Positions 25,278-34,858 of a DNA stretch of 38,394 nt are shown here, in pieces. The notes below the pieces were generated by a model that ran no database searches, had not been told where the DNA came from, and was given only the letters and a program-made list of their open reading frames with translations. Position 1 is the first letter of the stretch. Every line of letters begins with the position of its first letter. A program made the position numbers and the translations under genes. This DNA is from Rickettsia typhi (lineage in GTDB: Bacteria > Pseudomonadota > Alphaproteobacteria > Rickettsiales > UBA1997), in NCBI GenBank assembly GCA_945865905.1, contig CAMBFC010000012.1:1-38394 (forward strand). Reading direction: 5' to 3'.

Positions 25278-26309
25278 ATGTTTACTTTACGCGCCACCGC
25301 AGCCAATGCTTTAAAATTTTCTACCTTAATTAATCCCTTCAAGCCCCTTAGCTCACTTCATAGACACAATTCGGGCAATGGTGTGGATCAAGAAGAAACC
25401 AAAGAGATGCGAGAAGCAAAAAAATTCTTCGAAGAATTTAAACTAGAGCATGCCGCAAGATATCCAACTGATAAAAATCCGCTTTATGATTATTTGAGAC
25501 AGAGAAGTGAGATTGGATTCACTCCAGCGCAAATGGATCTTTTTAGAAAAGAATTCTTTTTTAGAACTAAAGGAACTGCTATTTCGGTTGCCCTTGCGAT
25601 AGCTTCTTCATTAAAAGCGCATGATTGGATTTCGGCGGCCAAAATCTCACAAAATATGTTTGAGGAGGCTGGCAATGGAGATCCTAAAAATCTTCATCTT
25701 GTGCTTTTGGAGAAGTGTTTTAATGATCACCTGAAGCATGTTTTTGGTCTTTATCCTTTAAAAATGAGGGATGTAACAGAAGATGCGGTGTTGGGCGTTA
25801 CTAAAGAATTTCGTGATTTGCAATCTTCGGTGATGGCAGTGGCGCCTTATCCTAAGGTTGCTGGCCGTCTTTGGGCTCATGAAAGAGAAGCAGATGATAT
25901 GTTGTGTACTTTTAGAAGTGCTTTTTTTGAGCCATATAAAGATTTGTATGAACAAGAAGATTATGTGAAGATGGTAGAATATTTTGCGGCTCATATAGAA
26001 AGCGGTGTTGAGGCGCGTCATGAAGAAGATGCTGCGATAGCCGCAGTAAGAGCCATTGCTGCCTTTGATTTAAAAAAAGGGTCCAAGCAATTTGCAAAAG
26101 GTGCCGAAGAGTTTTCTGCGTCGCAAGCAGGAATGTGGGCAGAATGGTTAGTCCAGATGAAAGAAAGAGAGTTTGTGGGTAAGGCAGTTTCGCCAACAAA
26201 GATTGTTGAAGTTAGTAGCAATAAACCGAATGGAATTTTGAAAGTAGGTCCATTCGACGCAACACATCTTGATAACAATAATAATCAGCAGCTGGTTAGG
26301 CGTTATTAA
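25278..26309 (+). CDS. Haem-oxygenase-like diiron protein (CADD/PqqC-type) with presequence-like N-terminus
   Basis: The 343-residue protein has two parts. Residues 1-43 contain arginine, serine, leucine and alanine and no acidic residue before Asp37 ([20 protein letters not shown]), which looks like an organelle-targeting presequence. From Met44 on it resembles haem-oxygenase-like diiron proteins: [16 protein letters not shown], the helix motif [15 protein letters not shown] (126-140), RLWAHE (197-202) and [15 protein letters not shown] (237-251). CADD proteins of Chlamydia and Rickettsiales relatives work in p-aminobenzoate supply. The fold call is mine from motif spacing; the function is open. 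Its end overlaps nuoD by 4 bp. Confidence 0.55.
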   Translation: MFTLRATAANALKFSTLINPFKPLSSLHRHNSGNGVDQEETKEMREAKKFFEEFKLEHAARYPTDKNPLYDYLRQRSEIGFTPAQMDLFRKEFFFRTKGTAISVALAIASSLKAHDWISAAKISQNMFEEAGNGDPKNLHLVLLEKCFNDHLKHVFGLYPLKMRDVTEDAVLGVTKEFRDLQSSVMAVAPYPKVAGRLWAHEREADDMLCTFRSAFFEPYKDLYEQEDYVKMVEYFAAHIESGVEARHEEDAAIAAVRAIAAFDLKKGSKQFAKGAEEFSASQAGMWAEWLVQMKEREFVGKAVSPTKIVEVSSNKPNGILKVGPFDATHLDNNNNQQLVRRY

Positions 26310-27490
26310 CGATCAACTTCTCCAAACACAATATCTTGCGTAGAGATAATGGTTACAACATCTGCCAGCATGTGTCCTTTCACCATAAAATCAAGCGCCT
26401 GCAAATGTGCAAAACCCGGAGCCCTTACGCGGCAACGGTGCGGCTTGCTTCCGCCATCAGAAATTAGATAAACTCCAAACTCACCTTTTGGCGCTTCAAC
26501 TGAGGCGTAGACTTCTCCGGCAGGCACTTTATATCCTTCGGTGTAAAGTTTAAAATGGTGAATTAATGCTTCCATCGAATGTTTCATTTCGGCGCGTTTT
26601 GGTGGCGTGATTTTGTTATCTTGCACTGTGATCGGGCCTTGTGGCATGCGCTCGCAGCATTGTTTGATGATTTTGATTGATTCATGCATTTCGGCAACGC
26701 GAATCAAATAACGATCATAAGAATCGCCATGTTTGCCAACAGGAACATCAAAATCCATCTCGCCATAAACCTCATAAGGCTGCGATTTGCGCAGATCCCA
26801 AGCGATTCCTGAGCCGCGAATCATTGGGCCGGTAAAACCCCAATCAAGAGCTTCTTGTTTGCTAACGATGCCGATTTCTACCATGCGCTGCTTGAAGATG
26901 CGGTTTTCGGTGAGGAGATTTTCCATATCATTGAGCAATCTAGGAAAGCCTTCAGCAAATTCCATAATTTCTTCTAACAATCCTGCGGGCAAATCTTGAT
27001 GCACTCCACCGGGGCGTATGTAAGCGGCGTGCATTCTTGAGCCACTGACTTTTTCATAAAATCCCATCATTTTTTCGCGTTCTTCAAACATCCAAAGCAA
27101 AGGCGTCATCGCGCCAACATCAAGAGCCTGTGTGGTTACAGCCATAATATGATTTAAAATGCGTGTAATTTCAGAAAATAAAACACGAATATATTGCGCG
27201 CGCAACGGCACTTTGCAGCCGAGAAGTTTTTCTACCGATAGAGCAAAGGCGTGCTCTTGGCACATTGGCGATACATAATCGAGACGATCAAAATAAGGCA
27301 CTGCTTGCAAATAAGTTTTATGCTCAATTAATTTTTCTGTGCCGCGATGCAGCAGGCCAATATGTGGATCGGCGCGGGTTATAACTTCACCATCCATTTC
27401 AAGAATTAGGCGCAGCACACCATGCGCGGCGGGGTGTTGCGGACCAAAGTTGATGGTCATTGTTTTATGTTCGCTAGCTTGTGTCGACAT
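26306..27490 (-). CDS. nuoD: NADH-quinone oxidoreductase subunit D
   Basis: This 394-residue protein starts at ATG 27490 ([20 protein letters not shown]); a TTG at 27502 is the alternative. It has the family motifs [56 protein letters not shown] and the C-terminal DIVFGEVDR. NuoD is the 49 kDa subunit that forms the quinone site of complex I. It stands alone without nuoABC or nuoEFG beside it; scattered nuo genes are known in Rickettsiales. The 3' end overlaps the convergent gene by 4 bp. Confidence 0.97.
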   Translation of the reverse strand: MSTQASEHKTMTINFGPQHPAAHGVLRLILEMDGEVITRADPHIGLLHRGTEKLIEHKTYLQAVPYFDRLDYVSPMCQEHAFALSVEKLLGCKVPLRAQYIRVLFSEITRILNHIMAVTTQALDVGAMTPLLWMFEEREKMMGFYEKVSGSRMHAAYIRPGGVHQDLPAGLLEEIMEFAEGFPRLLNDMENLLTENRIFKQRMVEIGIVSKQEALDWGFTGPMIRGSGIAWDLRKSQPYEVYGEMDFDVPVGKHGDSYDRYLIRVAEMHESIKIIKQCCERMPQGPITVQDNKITPPKRAEMKHSMEALIHHFKLYTEGYKVPAGEVYASVEAPKGEFGVYLISDGGSKPHRCRVRAPGFAHLQALDFMVKGHMLADVVTIISTQDIVFGEVDR

Positions 27491-27576
27491 CGGTTTGATC
27501 AAAAAATTTAAGGCCTAAAATTGACCTCATTAAATATTGGTGAGTAACATTATTAACATTTATAAAAAATACAAAT

Positions 27577-27653
27577 AAATTTCCGCAAGAATAGCTGTAA
27601 GATGATAAAGCGAGAAAAAAATACCAAACCAAGTCTCTTGCGGGTTAAAATTT
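27577..27653. repeat. Inverted repeat in the spacer between ldcA and nuoD
   Basis: AAATTTCCGCAAGA (27577-27590) is matched by TCTTGCGG (27636-27643) and AAATTT (27648-27653) after a 4-base offset, with about 45 bp between the arms. It lies 87-163 bp upstream of nuoD in the 183 bp nuoD-ldcA spacer. It may be a terminator for ldcA or an operator for nuoD; no T-run follows on the minus strand. The role is unclear. Confidence 0.4.
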
Positions 27654-27673
27654 GGGGCAGGCAACACAATAAT

Positions 27674-28612
27674 CTAAGAATTTTGTGTTAATAATTTATC
27701 GCTAATTTTTGCTATCTTGCCAATAGTGATTGGCATTATGTTTTTAGAGTGCCCAAGGCATTTTGTTTTTTCTTCAAAAACAGGAATATTTATTTTATTT
27801 TGTAGCAAATTTGCGACGAATTTTTCAATCGCAAACGCGATATTTTTCTTTTTGCTTAGCGAGGTAACACCCAAATAATAATTACCCAATAAAATCGCGC
27901 TTGGATAAGATTTTTTTGTGAGCATAATTTGCGTAATTTGTGAAAAATAGCGATCGAGTTTTTCTCCGCTTTCATCAATATCTTCAAGTAGCAAAATTTT
28001 ATTATTAAAATCAATTTGATTTGAAGTAGAAAAATGGGCTGCAAGCACGCTGAGACATCCCCCAACAAGTTGCGCAGAAATATTTTTTGCTGATTTTGCG
28101 TAAGAATTTTTTGCTTCTAATTTATATTTTAGTGCGGTTTTTTTGCCAAATAATAAATCGAGAATTGCTTTTTTTGATGACGAAGAAACCTTGTTTTGAG
28201 CAAGCTGATTAAGCATTGGACCATAAATTATTTTCCAATCCCAATTTTGTTGTAGAAAAATTCCTAGAGAAGTAATATCGCTAAAGCCAATAAAAACCTT
28301 GCTCTGTGGGATTTTTTTTGACGCTTGCAATAACGGAATTAAATCTGCGCTACCATAGCCGCCGCGCACGCACCACACTGCTTTTGATTCTTTATTTTCT
28401 AGTGCAAATTTCAGTTGTTCAAAGCGTTTTTTTACCAAAAAAGATGGAAAACTGTGCGATTGTTTTTTATCTAACAAAAGCTCGCGATCCATGTGGAATC
28501 TAGTGCGCAGGCCGCTTTCTTCCAAAAATAATTTTATTTTTGTTAAGTCATTTTTTGTAATTGAGCTTGCGGGGCTAATGATATCAACGAGATCGCCTTT
28601 TTTTAGGAGCAT
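27674..28612 (-). CDS. ldcA: LD-carboxypeptidase, peptidase family S66
   Basis: The 312-residue protein is an S66 peptidase: LLKKGDLVDIISPASSITKN at the start, the nucleophile region VWCVRGGYGSADLIP and FIGFSDITSLG with the catalytic serine, LLLEDIDESGEKLDRYFSQI with the glutamate, and GHSKNIMPITIG with the histidine. It removes the terminal D-alanine from cytoplasmic muropeptides in peptidoglycan recycling, in keeping with mreBC nearby. It starts at ATG 28612, 12 bp from the large palindromic spacer. Confidence 0.92.
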   Translation of the reverse strand: MLLKKGDLVDIISPASSITKNDLTKIKLFLEESGLRTRFHMDRELLLDKKQSHSFPSFLVKKRFEQLKFALENKESKAVWCVRGGYGSADLIPLLQASKKIPQSKVFIGFSDITSLGIFLQQNWDWKIIYGPMLNQLAQNKVSSSSKKAILDLLFGKKTALKYKLEAKNSYAKSAKNISAQLVGGCLSVLAAHFSTSNQIDFNNKILLLEDIDESGEKLDRYFSQITQIMLTKKSYPSAILLGNYYLGVTSLSKKKNIAFAIEKFVANLLQNKINIPVFEEKTKCLGHSKNIMPITIGKIAKISDKLLTQNS

Positions 28613-28641
28613 ATTTTTGGTTATTTAGATTGTGCTTTCAC

Positions 28642-28787
28642 GATAAATCACCTACTGCTTATTAGCTAGGAAGAGGGTCTGCTGCTCAGACACCGCGTTC
28701 ATCTGATTTAAGCAAGCGTAGCTTGCGATGAAGCGCAGAACTCGCCTCAGACCCTCTTCCTAGCTAATAAGCAGTAAGTGATTTATC
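28642..28787 (+). repeat. Palindromic element copy A (conserved core, 40 bp arms)
   Basis: The arms 28642-28681 and 28748-28787 are inverted repeats with one mismatch in 40 (C at 28652). Between them lies a 66 bp core: block 1 CTGCTCAGACACCGC (28682-28696), a variable GTTC, a 29 bp block 2 (28701-28729) with the stem-loop GCAAGC-GTA-GCTTGC, a variable GAAGC and block 3 GCAGAACTCGCCT (28735-28747). The variable bases pair with each other (TTC with GAA, then G with C after one bulged base). Blocks 1 and 3 are not complementary, so they would form a conserved internal loop inside a long hairpin. Confidence 0.93.
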
Positions 28788-28892
28788 TTAACGAATGATA
28801 AACTTTTTGTTGGTGCCACTACTTATCTTTTAAAACTTTATACATACTTGATTTATCAGCTATCAAAAGCTTTCGTCGCATTATTCGTTGTA

Positions 28893-29037
28893 GATAAGTT
28901 ACTTACTGCCGATTTACTAGGTAGAGGGTCTGAGGCGAGTTCTGCAACCATCGCAAGCTACGCTTGCTTAAATCAGATGGTTGCGGTGTCTGAGCAGCAG
29001 ACCCTCTACCTAGTAAATCGGCAGTAAGTAATTTATC
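28893..29037 (-). repeat. Palindromic element copy B (inverted, 40 bp arms)
   Basis: This copy has the core in the opposite orientation (28933-28997, 65 bp). The arms 28893-28932 and 28998-29037 are inverted repeats with one mismatch in 40. Blocks 1, 2 and 3 are identical to copy A when read on the minus strand (28983-28997, 28950-28978, 28933-28945). The variable inner stem is AACC/GGTT, perfectly paired. Its arms differ from those of copy A at eight positions, six of them changed on both arms so pairing is kept. Confidence 0.93.
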
Positions 29038-29090
29038 GTGAAAGCACAATCTAACCTCAAAAGCACAATCCAGCGACAACAAAAAAATAA

Positions 29091-29119
29091 TTTACAAATA
29101 AACCGCCCCCAGTCATAAT
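29091..29119 (+). promoter_or_regulatory. Probable leuA promoter
   Basis: TTTACA (29091-29096) and CATAAT (29114-29119) are separated by exactly 17 bp and lie 43 bp before the leuA ATG. Both are one or two bases from the sigma-70 consensus. It is just outside the palindrome, downstream of copy B. No leader peptide or attenuator is visible in the remaining 42 bp. Confidence 0.5.
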
Positions 29120-29161
29120 ACCCCTTCCCAAAATTTCCAACAAATTCTTACAAATTTACAA

Positions 29162-30670
29162 ATGACCAAAGAAAAAGTCATAATTTTCGATACAACATTA
29201 CGCGATGGCGAGCAGGCCCCCGGTGCTACGATGAACCTTGAAGAAAAATTGCTGATCGCAAAAACCCTAGAAAAAATGGGCGTTGATGTTATTGAGGCTG
29301 GTTTTCCTGCTGCATCAAACGGTGATTTTGCTGCGGTAAATCAAATTGCAAAACTAATAAAAAATTCAACAATTTGCGGCCTAGCGCGTGCTAAAAAATC
29401 TGATATTGAAAGAGCGGCTGAAGCTGTTAAGCCAGCGGCTAGACCACGCATTCACACTTTTATTGCGACTAGTCCAATTCATATGAAATTTAAGTTGAAA
29501 ATGGATGAAAAACAAGTGCTTGAGGCAATCACAGAAAGTGTCACGCTAGCGCGCGGATTATGCTCCGAGGTTGATTGGTCGCCAGAAGATGCAACTCGTT
29601 CTGAGCATAGTTTTTTGTTTAAAGCAATTGAAACTGCAATCAAGGCTGGAGCCACGGTAGTCAACATTCCAGACACTGTTGGCTATACAACTCCTGATGA
29701 ATATTTTGCCTTAATTTCGGCGATAAAAAATAATGTTTCTAACATTGATAAAGCAATAATTTCGGCGCATTGTCATGATGATCTTGGTATGGCGGTGGCA
29801 AATTCATTGGCGGCGATGCGCGCTGGTGCTCGTCAAATTGAATGTACAATTAATGGTATTGGCGAGCGCGCAGGAAATGCGGCGCTTGAAGAAATTGTTA
29901 TGGCAATAAAAACTCGCGGCGATTTTTATGGCGTTGAAACCAATGTTGACGCTACAATGATCACGCGCATCTCAAAATTAGTTTCTAGCATTACGGGTTT
30001 TGCAGTGCAGTATAACAAGGCGATTGTAGGCGCCAACGCCTTTGCTCATGAAAGCGGAATTCATCAAGATGGAATTTTAAAAAACCGCGAGACCTACGAA
30101 ATCATGACCCCAGCATCAGTTGGCTTAGAAAAAACTTCACTCACACTCGGAAAATTATCAGGAAGAGCGGCCTTCAAAGACCGTCTACAGCAGATTGGCT
30201 ATGATTTAAGCGAAGAAAAATTGCAAGAAACTTTTGCTAAATTTAAAGATCTTGCCGATAAGAAAAAAGATATTTTGGATGAAGATTTAATCTCTTTGGT
30301 TGATGATTCTCTAACCAATAGCAAAGCGCTTTACCAGCTTGTTTCGCTTGATATAAAATGCGGAACTTTTGATGAGGCAAAAATTAATCTCGAAATAAAA
30401 ATCGATAATGAAATCGCAAAAACCAGTTTTGCTTCAAAAGATGGGCCAGTTGATGCGATTTTTGGTGCGATTAAAAAATTAATTCCTCACGAGGCAAGTC
30501 TTGAATTATATCAGGTCAACGCAATAACCGCAGGCACCGATGCCCAAGGAACAACAACTGTGCGCTTAAAACAAGGCAATCGAATTTTTAGCGCCAATGG
30601 CTCGAGCACCGATGTTTTAGTTGCTTCGGCGCTGGCTTATATAAATTGTTTAGAAAAACTTAATAAATAA
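29162..30670 (+). CDS. leuA: 2-isopropylmalate synthase
   Basis: This 502-residue protein catalyses the first step of leucine synthesis (acetyl-CoA plus 2-oxoisovalerate). The TIM-barrel domain has IFDTTLRDGEQAPGATM, DTVGYTTPDEYF, the metal ligands in SAHCHDDLGMAVANSLAAMR and GANAFAHESGIHQDGIL. The C-terminal regulatory domain (about 385-502) has DAQGTTTVRLKQGNRIFSAN, typical of leucine-sensitive LeuA. It is full length. Other leu genes are not in the window. mreB follows after 70 bp. Confidence 0.96.
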   Translation: MTKEKVIIFDTTLRDGEQAPGATMNLEEKLLIAKTLEKMGVDVIEAGFPAASNGDFAAVNQIAKLIKNSTICGLARAKKSDIERAAEAVKPAARPRIHTFIATSPIHMKFKLKMDEKQVLEAITESVTLARGLCSEVDWSPEDATRSEHSFLFKAIETAIKAGATVVNIPDTVGYTTPDEYFALISAIKNNVSNIDKAIISAHCHDDLGMAVANSLAAMRAGARQIECTINGIGERAGNAALEEIVMAIKTRGDFYGVETNVDATMITRISKLVSSITGFAVQYNKAIVGANAFAHESGIHQDGILKNRETYEIMTPASVGLEKTSLTLGKLSGRAAFKDRLQQIGYDLSEEKLQETFAKFKDLADKKKDILDEDLISLVDDSLTNSKALYQLVSLDIKCGTFDEAKINLEIKIDNEIAKTSFASKDGPVDAIFGAIKKLIPHEASLELYQVNAITAGTDAQGTTTVRLKQGNRIFSANGSSTDVLVASALAYINCLEKLNK

Positions 30671-30716
30671 CATTTATTTCTAAAATTTAGTTCTTATTCT
30701 GTAGCAAATTTTCTAA

Positions 30717-31778
<1,062 letters not shown>

Positions 31779-31872
31779 TCGTGCGCAATGTTAGGGCTGT
31801 GATTTTAAAAGCAAAAATAGCGCCAAAACTATCAACGCGCCATTTTAAAGCAAATTTATGCGCCACAAATAA

Positions 31873-32715
31873 ATGAAACAATACATCAATTTTAACTACA
31901 GCAACATCAGCAACTACAGCCTGCAGCACCATTTTGGGCAGTTGTTTAAAAGAATTGAGTTAATATTTTTTATAGTTCTTTCATTAGTTTTTTTAGCCAC
32001 TTCTAAGGCCAATAAAAATATCACTGATGATGTCTCTTTTGCCTTTGTTGGCGTATCTTTGCCAGTCGTAAAATTCGCCGCCTTTCCTTTCAATACCATC
32101 ATTAATTTATTGATTAATTTTCAAGAATTAATCGATGCAAAAAAAGAAAATATCTCACTCAAAGAAGAAAACAACAAGATGCGAACCCTTTATGTAAAGG
32201 CGATCAACATCAATAATGAAAACCAAGAATTAAAAAATTTACTACAATTTGTTGTTCCAAAAAGCGCGCATTTTGTTGTGGCAAAAATTTCGGGACGCTC
32301 GCATGGCTTGTTTAACCAAAATCTTTTTATAGATTCGGGCACTAATCGTGATATTGCTGAAGGCAGTATGGTAACGGGGGCCATTGGTATGATTGGTCGC
32401 GTTGTTGATGTTACTGAAAATAAATCACGCTTAATGTTAGTTACCGATCCAAGTTCGCGCATTCCGGTGATTGCCTCTAAAGCTAGAGCGCGCGGGGTTT
32501 TGATTGGAACAAATAACAATTTGATGGAGATTTTATATCTTTCGAAACATCATCAAATTAAAGTTAATGATATGATTTTTACTTCGGGTGATGGTGATAT
32601 TTTGCCACCGGGAATCCTTATTGGAGTAGTGCGCAAGGTTGATGGATTATATGTTGGTGTTGAGATGATTGAAGATATAAATAATGCTGATATTGTTACT
32701 GTTATGAAATATTAA
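31873..32715 (+). CDS. mreC: Rod shape-determining protein MreC
   Basis: The product has 280 residues: a membrane helix near 22-42 (FKRIELIFFIVLSLVFLATS), a coiled coil near 72-118 (ELIDAKKENISLKEENNKMR), and a beta-rich periplasmic domain with NLFIDSGTNRDIAEGSMVTG, MIGRVVDVTENKSRLMLVTD and SGDGDILPPGILIGVV. MreC links MreB to the PBP2-RodA machinery. It is in the standard order after mreB. The palindromic element copy C begins 7 bp after its stop codon. Confidence 0.95.
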   Translation: MKQYINFNYSNISNYSLQHHFGQLFKRIELIFFIVLSLVFLATSKANKNITDDVSFAFVGVSLPVVKFAAFPFNTIINLLINFQELIDAKKENISLKEENNKMRTLYVKAININNENQELKNLLQFVVPKSAHFVVAKISGRSHGLFNQNLFIDSGTNRDIAEGSMVTGAIGMIGRVVDVTENKSRLMLVTDPSSRIPVIASKARARGVLIGTNNNLMEILYLSKHHQIKVNDMIFTSGDGDILPPGILIGVVRKVDGLYVGVEMIEDINNADIVTVMKY

Positions 32716-32721
32716 TTTGGA

Positions 32722-32891
32722 ATTTCATATTTGTCAGGATGTAAATCTTTAACGACTTACTTAACTTGCTCTGCTGCTCAGACACCGCACCCATCTGATT
32801 TAAGCAAGCGTAGCTTGCGATGGGATGCAGAACTCGCCTCAGAGCAAGTTAAGTAAGTCGTTAAAGATTTACATCCTGACAAATATGAAAT
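32722..32891 (+). repeat. Palindromic element copy C (conserved core, perfect 52 bp arms)
   Basis: The arms 32722-32773 and 32840-32891 are perfect inverted repeats of 52 bp. Apart from a few bases at the core junction they have no similarity to the arms of copies A and B. The 66 bp core 32774-32839 is identical to A and B in all three blocks, with variable inner stem ACCC and GGGAT (CCC with GGG, then A with T after one bulged base). It fills the mreC-purQ gap. A possible promoter for purQ uses TTTACA in the right arm (32868-32873) and TAAATA at 32891-32896, spacing 17. Confidence 0.95.
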
Positions 32892-32919
32892 AAATATTTT
32901 AGATTCAAAATATAAATTT

Positions 32920-33597
32920 ATGAAATCTGCTGTAATTATTTTTCCCGCTTCTAACTGTGATCGCGATGCGATAACTACGCTTGAAAAGCTTGGCTCTAAG
33001 GTGCAAAAGGTATGGCATCAAGATACAACGCTTGATGATAATCTTGATTTAATTGTTATTCCGGGTGGATTTTCTTATGGCGATTATTTGCGTAGCGGTG
33101 CTATGGCGGCTATTTCACCGATCATGTCGGCGATAAAAAAACAGGCTGAAAAAGGTGTAAAAATTATTGGAATTTGTAATGGTTTTCAAATTTTAACTGA
33201 GGCTGGGCTGTTGCCCGGTGTGCTTATGCGCAATAAGGGGATGAAATTTTCTTGTCGTGATGTTTATTTGCGCGTTGAAAATAACGATAACGCATTTACT
33301 AAAAATTATCAAAAAAACCAAACGATAAAAATTCCTATTGCTCATGCTGATGGCAATTATTTTGCGCCGCCAGAGTTGTTGAAAAAACTTGAAGATGAGG
33401 GAAATATTATTTTTCGTTATGTTGATAAAAATGGTAATGTTACTGATGATAGCAATCCTAATGGGTCTTTGCTTAACATTGCGGGTATTGTGAATGATAA
33501 AAAGAATGTGCTGGGTATGATGCCGCATCCGGAGAGAGCTACTGAAGAGGATATGGGGTATGGTGATGGGTTGGCTTTGTTTAAGGGGTTGTTTTAG
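32920..33597 (+). CDS. purQ: Phosphoribosylformylglycinamidine synthase, glutaminase subunit PurQ
   Basis: The 225-residue class I glutamine amidotransferase has VIPGGFSYGDYLRSGAMAAI, the nucleophile cysteine in IIGICNGFQILTEAGLLPG near residue 87, and the catalytic His-Glu in LGMMPHPERATEED near the end. It supplies ammonia to PurL in purine synthesis. Free-standing PurQ, as here, is the small-subunit form. purL and purS are not in the window. It starts 28 bp after palindrome C; trpC follows after 48 bp. Confidence 0.96.
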   Translation: MKSAVIIFPASNCDRDAITTLEKLGSKVQKVWHQDTTLDDNLDLIVIPGGFSYGDYLRSGAMAAISPIMSAIKKQAEKGVKIIGICNGFQILTEAGLLPGVLMRNKGMKFSCRDVYLRVENNDNAFTKNYQKNQTIKIPIAHADGNYFAPPELLKKLEDEGNIIFRYVDKNGNVTDDSNPNGSLLNIAGIVNDKKNVLGMMPHPERATEEDMGYGDGLALFKGLF

Positions 33598-33645
33598 TGG
33601 GATTTTCTTAAACAGAAGATTTGGGTTTATTTTTTTTATATTTTG

Positions 33646-34440
33646 ATGACAAATATTCTTGCTGAAATTTACCAGTATAAATTAATTGAGGTGCGCGAGT
33701 GTAAAAAACATTTGCGCTTGGAAGAAATTTGTAAAAAATTAAAATGTTCTGAAGGCCGCGAGCCTAGAGATTTTAAGGCTGCATTGCTTGCAAAAATATC
33801 CCAAAATAAAACTGCTTTAATTTGCGAAATAAAAAAAGCTTCGCCATCAAAAGGTCTTATTCGTCAAAATTTTAATCCAGAAGAAATTGCGCGAACCTAC
33901 AAACAGGCGGGCGCAGCTTGTTTGTCGGTTTTAACTGACAAAAAATATTTTCAAGGTGACGATAAATATTTGCAACAAGCCCGCGCTGTTGTTGATCTGC
34001 CAATTTTGCGCAAAGATTTTATGGTTGATCAATATCAAATTTATGAAGCGAAAATGCTGGGGGCGGATTGTATTTTGCTAATTGTTGCGATGCTAGATGA
34101 TTCTAAGCTGCAAGAGCTTGAGGAATGTGCTTTGGGCCTTGGATTATCGGTGTTAATTGAAGTGCATAATGAAGAAGAATTGGCGCGTGCTTTGCAATTA
34201 AAAAGCAAATTAATTGGCATCAATAATCGCAATTTAAAAACACTAGAAGTTGATCTTAATACATCGCTGCAACTGGCGCCATTAGTGCCTGCAGATCGCA
34301 TTATCATTAGTGAAAGCGGCATTAAAAATGTGCAAGATATTCAAAAATTAGAAAATGCTGGCATCCATTGTTTTTTGATCGGTGAGCATTTTATGTTGCA
34401 AGATGATATTGGTGCTGCGGTGCGTCAGATGCTTGTTTGA
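33646..34440 (+). CDS. trpC: Indole-3-glycerol phosphate synthase
   Basis: This 264-residue TIM-barrel enzyme has ALICEIKKASPSKGLIRQNF near residue 55, LSVLTDKKYFQGDDKYL, LRKDFMVDQYQIYEAKMLGA, LIGINNRNLKTLEVDLNTSL and IISESGIKNVQDI, all conserved in TrpC. It closes the indole ring in tryptophan synthesis. It is a single-domain enzyme without TrpF fusion, and no other trp gene is in the window. Start is the ATG at 33646; a TTG at 33643 precedes it directly. Confidence 0.95.
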   Translation: MTNILAEIYQYKLIEVRECKKHLRLEEICKKLKCSEGREPRDFKAALLAKISQNKTALICEIKKASPSKGLIRQNFNPEEIARTYKQAGAACLSVLTDKKYFQGDDKYLQQARAVVDLPILRKDFMVDQYQIYEAKMLGADCILLIVAMLDDSKLQELEECALGLGLSVLIEVHNEEELARALQLKSKLIGINNRNLKTLEVDLNTSLQLAPLVPADRIIISESGIKNVQDIQKLENAGIHCFLIGEHFMLQDDIGAAVRQMLV

Positions 34441-34442
34441 TT

Positions 34443-34510
34443 GCCTAATTTTGTGGATATTTGCGTGTTAATAGAGGAGAGTTACTCCATATAAACGAAT
34501 GAAATTAGGC
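34443..34510. terminator. Inverted repeat between convergent trpC and higA-like gene
   Basis: GCCTAATTT (34443-34451) and AAATTAGGC (34502-34510) are perfect 9 bp inverted repeats enclosing about 50 bp, with a small GGAG/CTCC stem-loop in the middle (near 34475-34488). It lies immediately after the trpC stop and overlaps the stop of the antitoxin gene. Position between convergent genes suggests a two-way terminator. There is no long T-run, so the call is tentative. Confidence 0.4.
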
Positions 34511-34858
34511 GGATTTAATATACATTTTGAGGCCAAAAGATTTTAAAACCAATCCAAAATTTTCTAAGGTAGGATTGCTTTTTTCAGAGCATAAATCATA
34601 AATATGTTGACGGCTTAGACCGGTTTCTTTGGCTATTTTAGTGATCCCATGGGCTTTTGTGGCTTTTTGCAATACTCCAACAAAATAAGTTTTGTCATTA
34701 TTGTTTATATAATCGGCAAAAGATTTTTTGAGGCATAATTTTAAAAATGCAGGATCATTTTTGAATTGCTCAACAACAAAGTCTTCGTAGCGTTCATAGC
34801 TATTAATCTTGCGCTTTTTTTTAATATCTTGTTTAATAGATTTGATTTGTTTAAACAT
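34505..34858 (-). CDS. HigA-type antitoxin with helix-turn-helix
   Basis: The 117-residue protein matches the addiction-module antidote family paired with RelE-like killers: YFVGVLQKATKAHGITKIAK, then helix-turn-helix TGLSRQHIYDLCSEKSNPTL and ENFGLVLKSFGLKMYI. The N-terminal 30 residues are lysine-rich (IKQDIKKKRKINSYERYEDF). It overlaps the end of the upstream toxin gene by 8 bp; toxin first, antitoxin second is the Hig order. It should repress the pair and neutralise the toxin. Confidence 0.88.
   Translation of the reverse strand: MFKQIKSIKQDIKKKRKINSYERYEDFVVEQFKNDPAFLKLCLKKSFADYINNNDKTYFVGVLQKATKAHGITKIAKETGLSRQHIYDLCSEKSNPTLENFGLVLKSFGLKMYIKSA

Larger units (their letters stand above)
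28625..29054. repeat. Compound inverted duplication spanning the ldcA-leuA spacer
   Basis: The spacer between divergent ldcA and leuA (28613-29161) has no gene. It is filled by two palindromic elements (28642-28787 and 28893-29037) arranged as inverted copies about a centre at 28839-28840. The outermost 24 bases, 28625-28648 and 29031-29054, are exact inverse copies (TTAGATTGTGCTTTCACGAT plus four). The inner spacer 28788-28892 keeps weak symmetry (AACGAATGAT against AACGAATAAT). The remaining 29055-29161 is AT-rich and holds a second copy of AAAGCACAATC and the leuA promoter. Confidence 0.85.

Noticed and set aside
31820..31865. Three GCGCCA hexamers before mreC
   Set aside because: The spacing is irregular (17 and 23 bp) and the motif is short; no regulator can be linked to it.
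32190..32519. 109-codon minus-strand open frame within mreC
   Set aside because: It is antisense to a conserved gene and has no family features.
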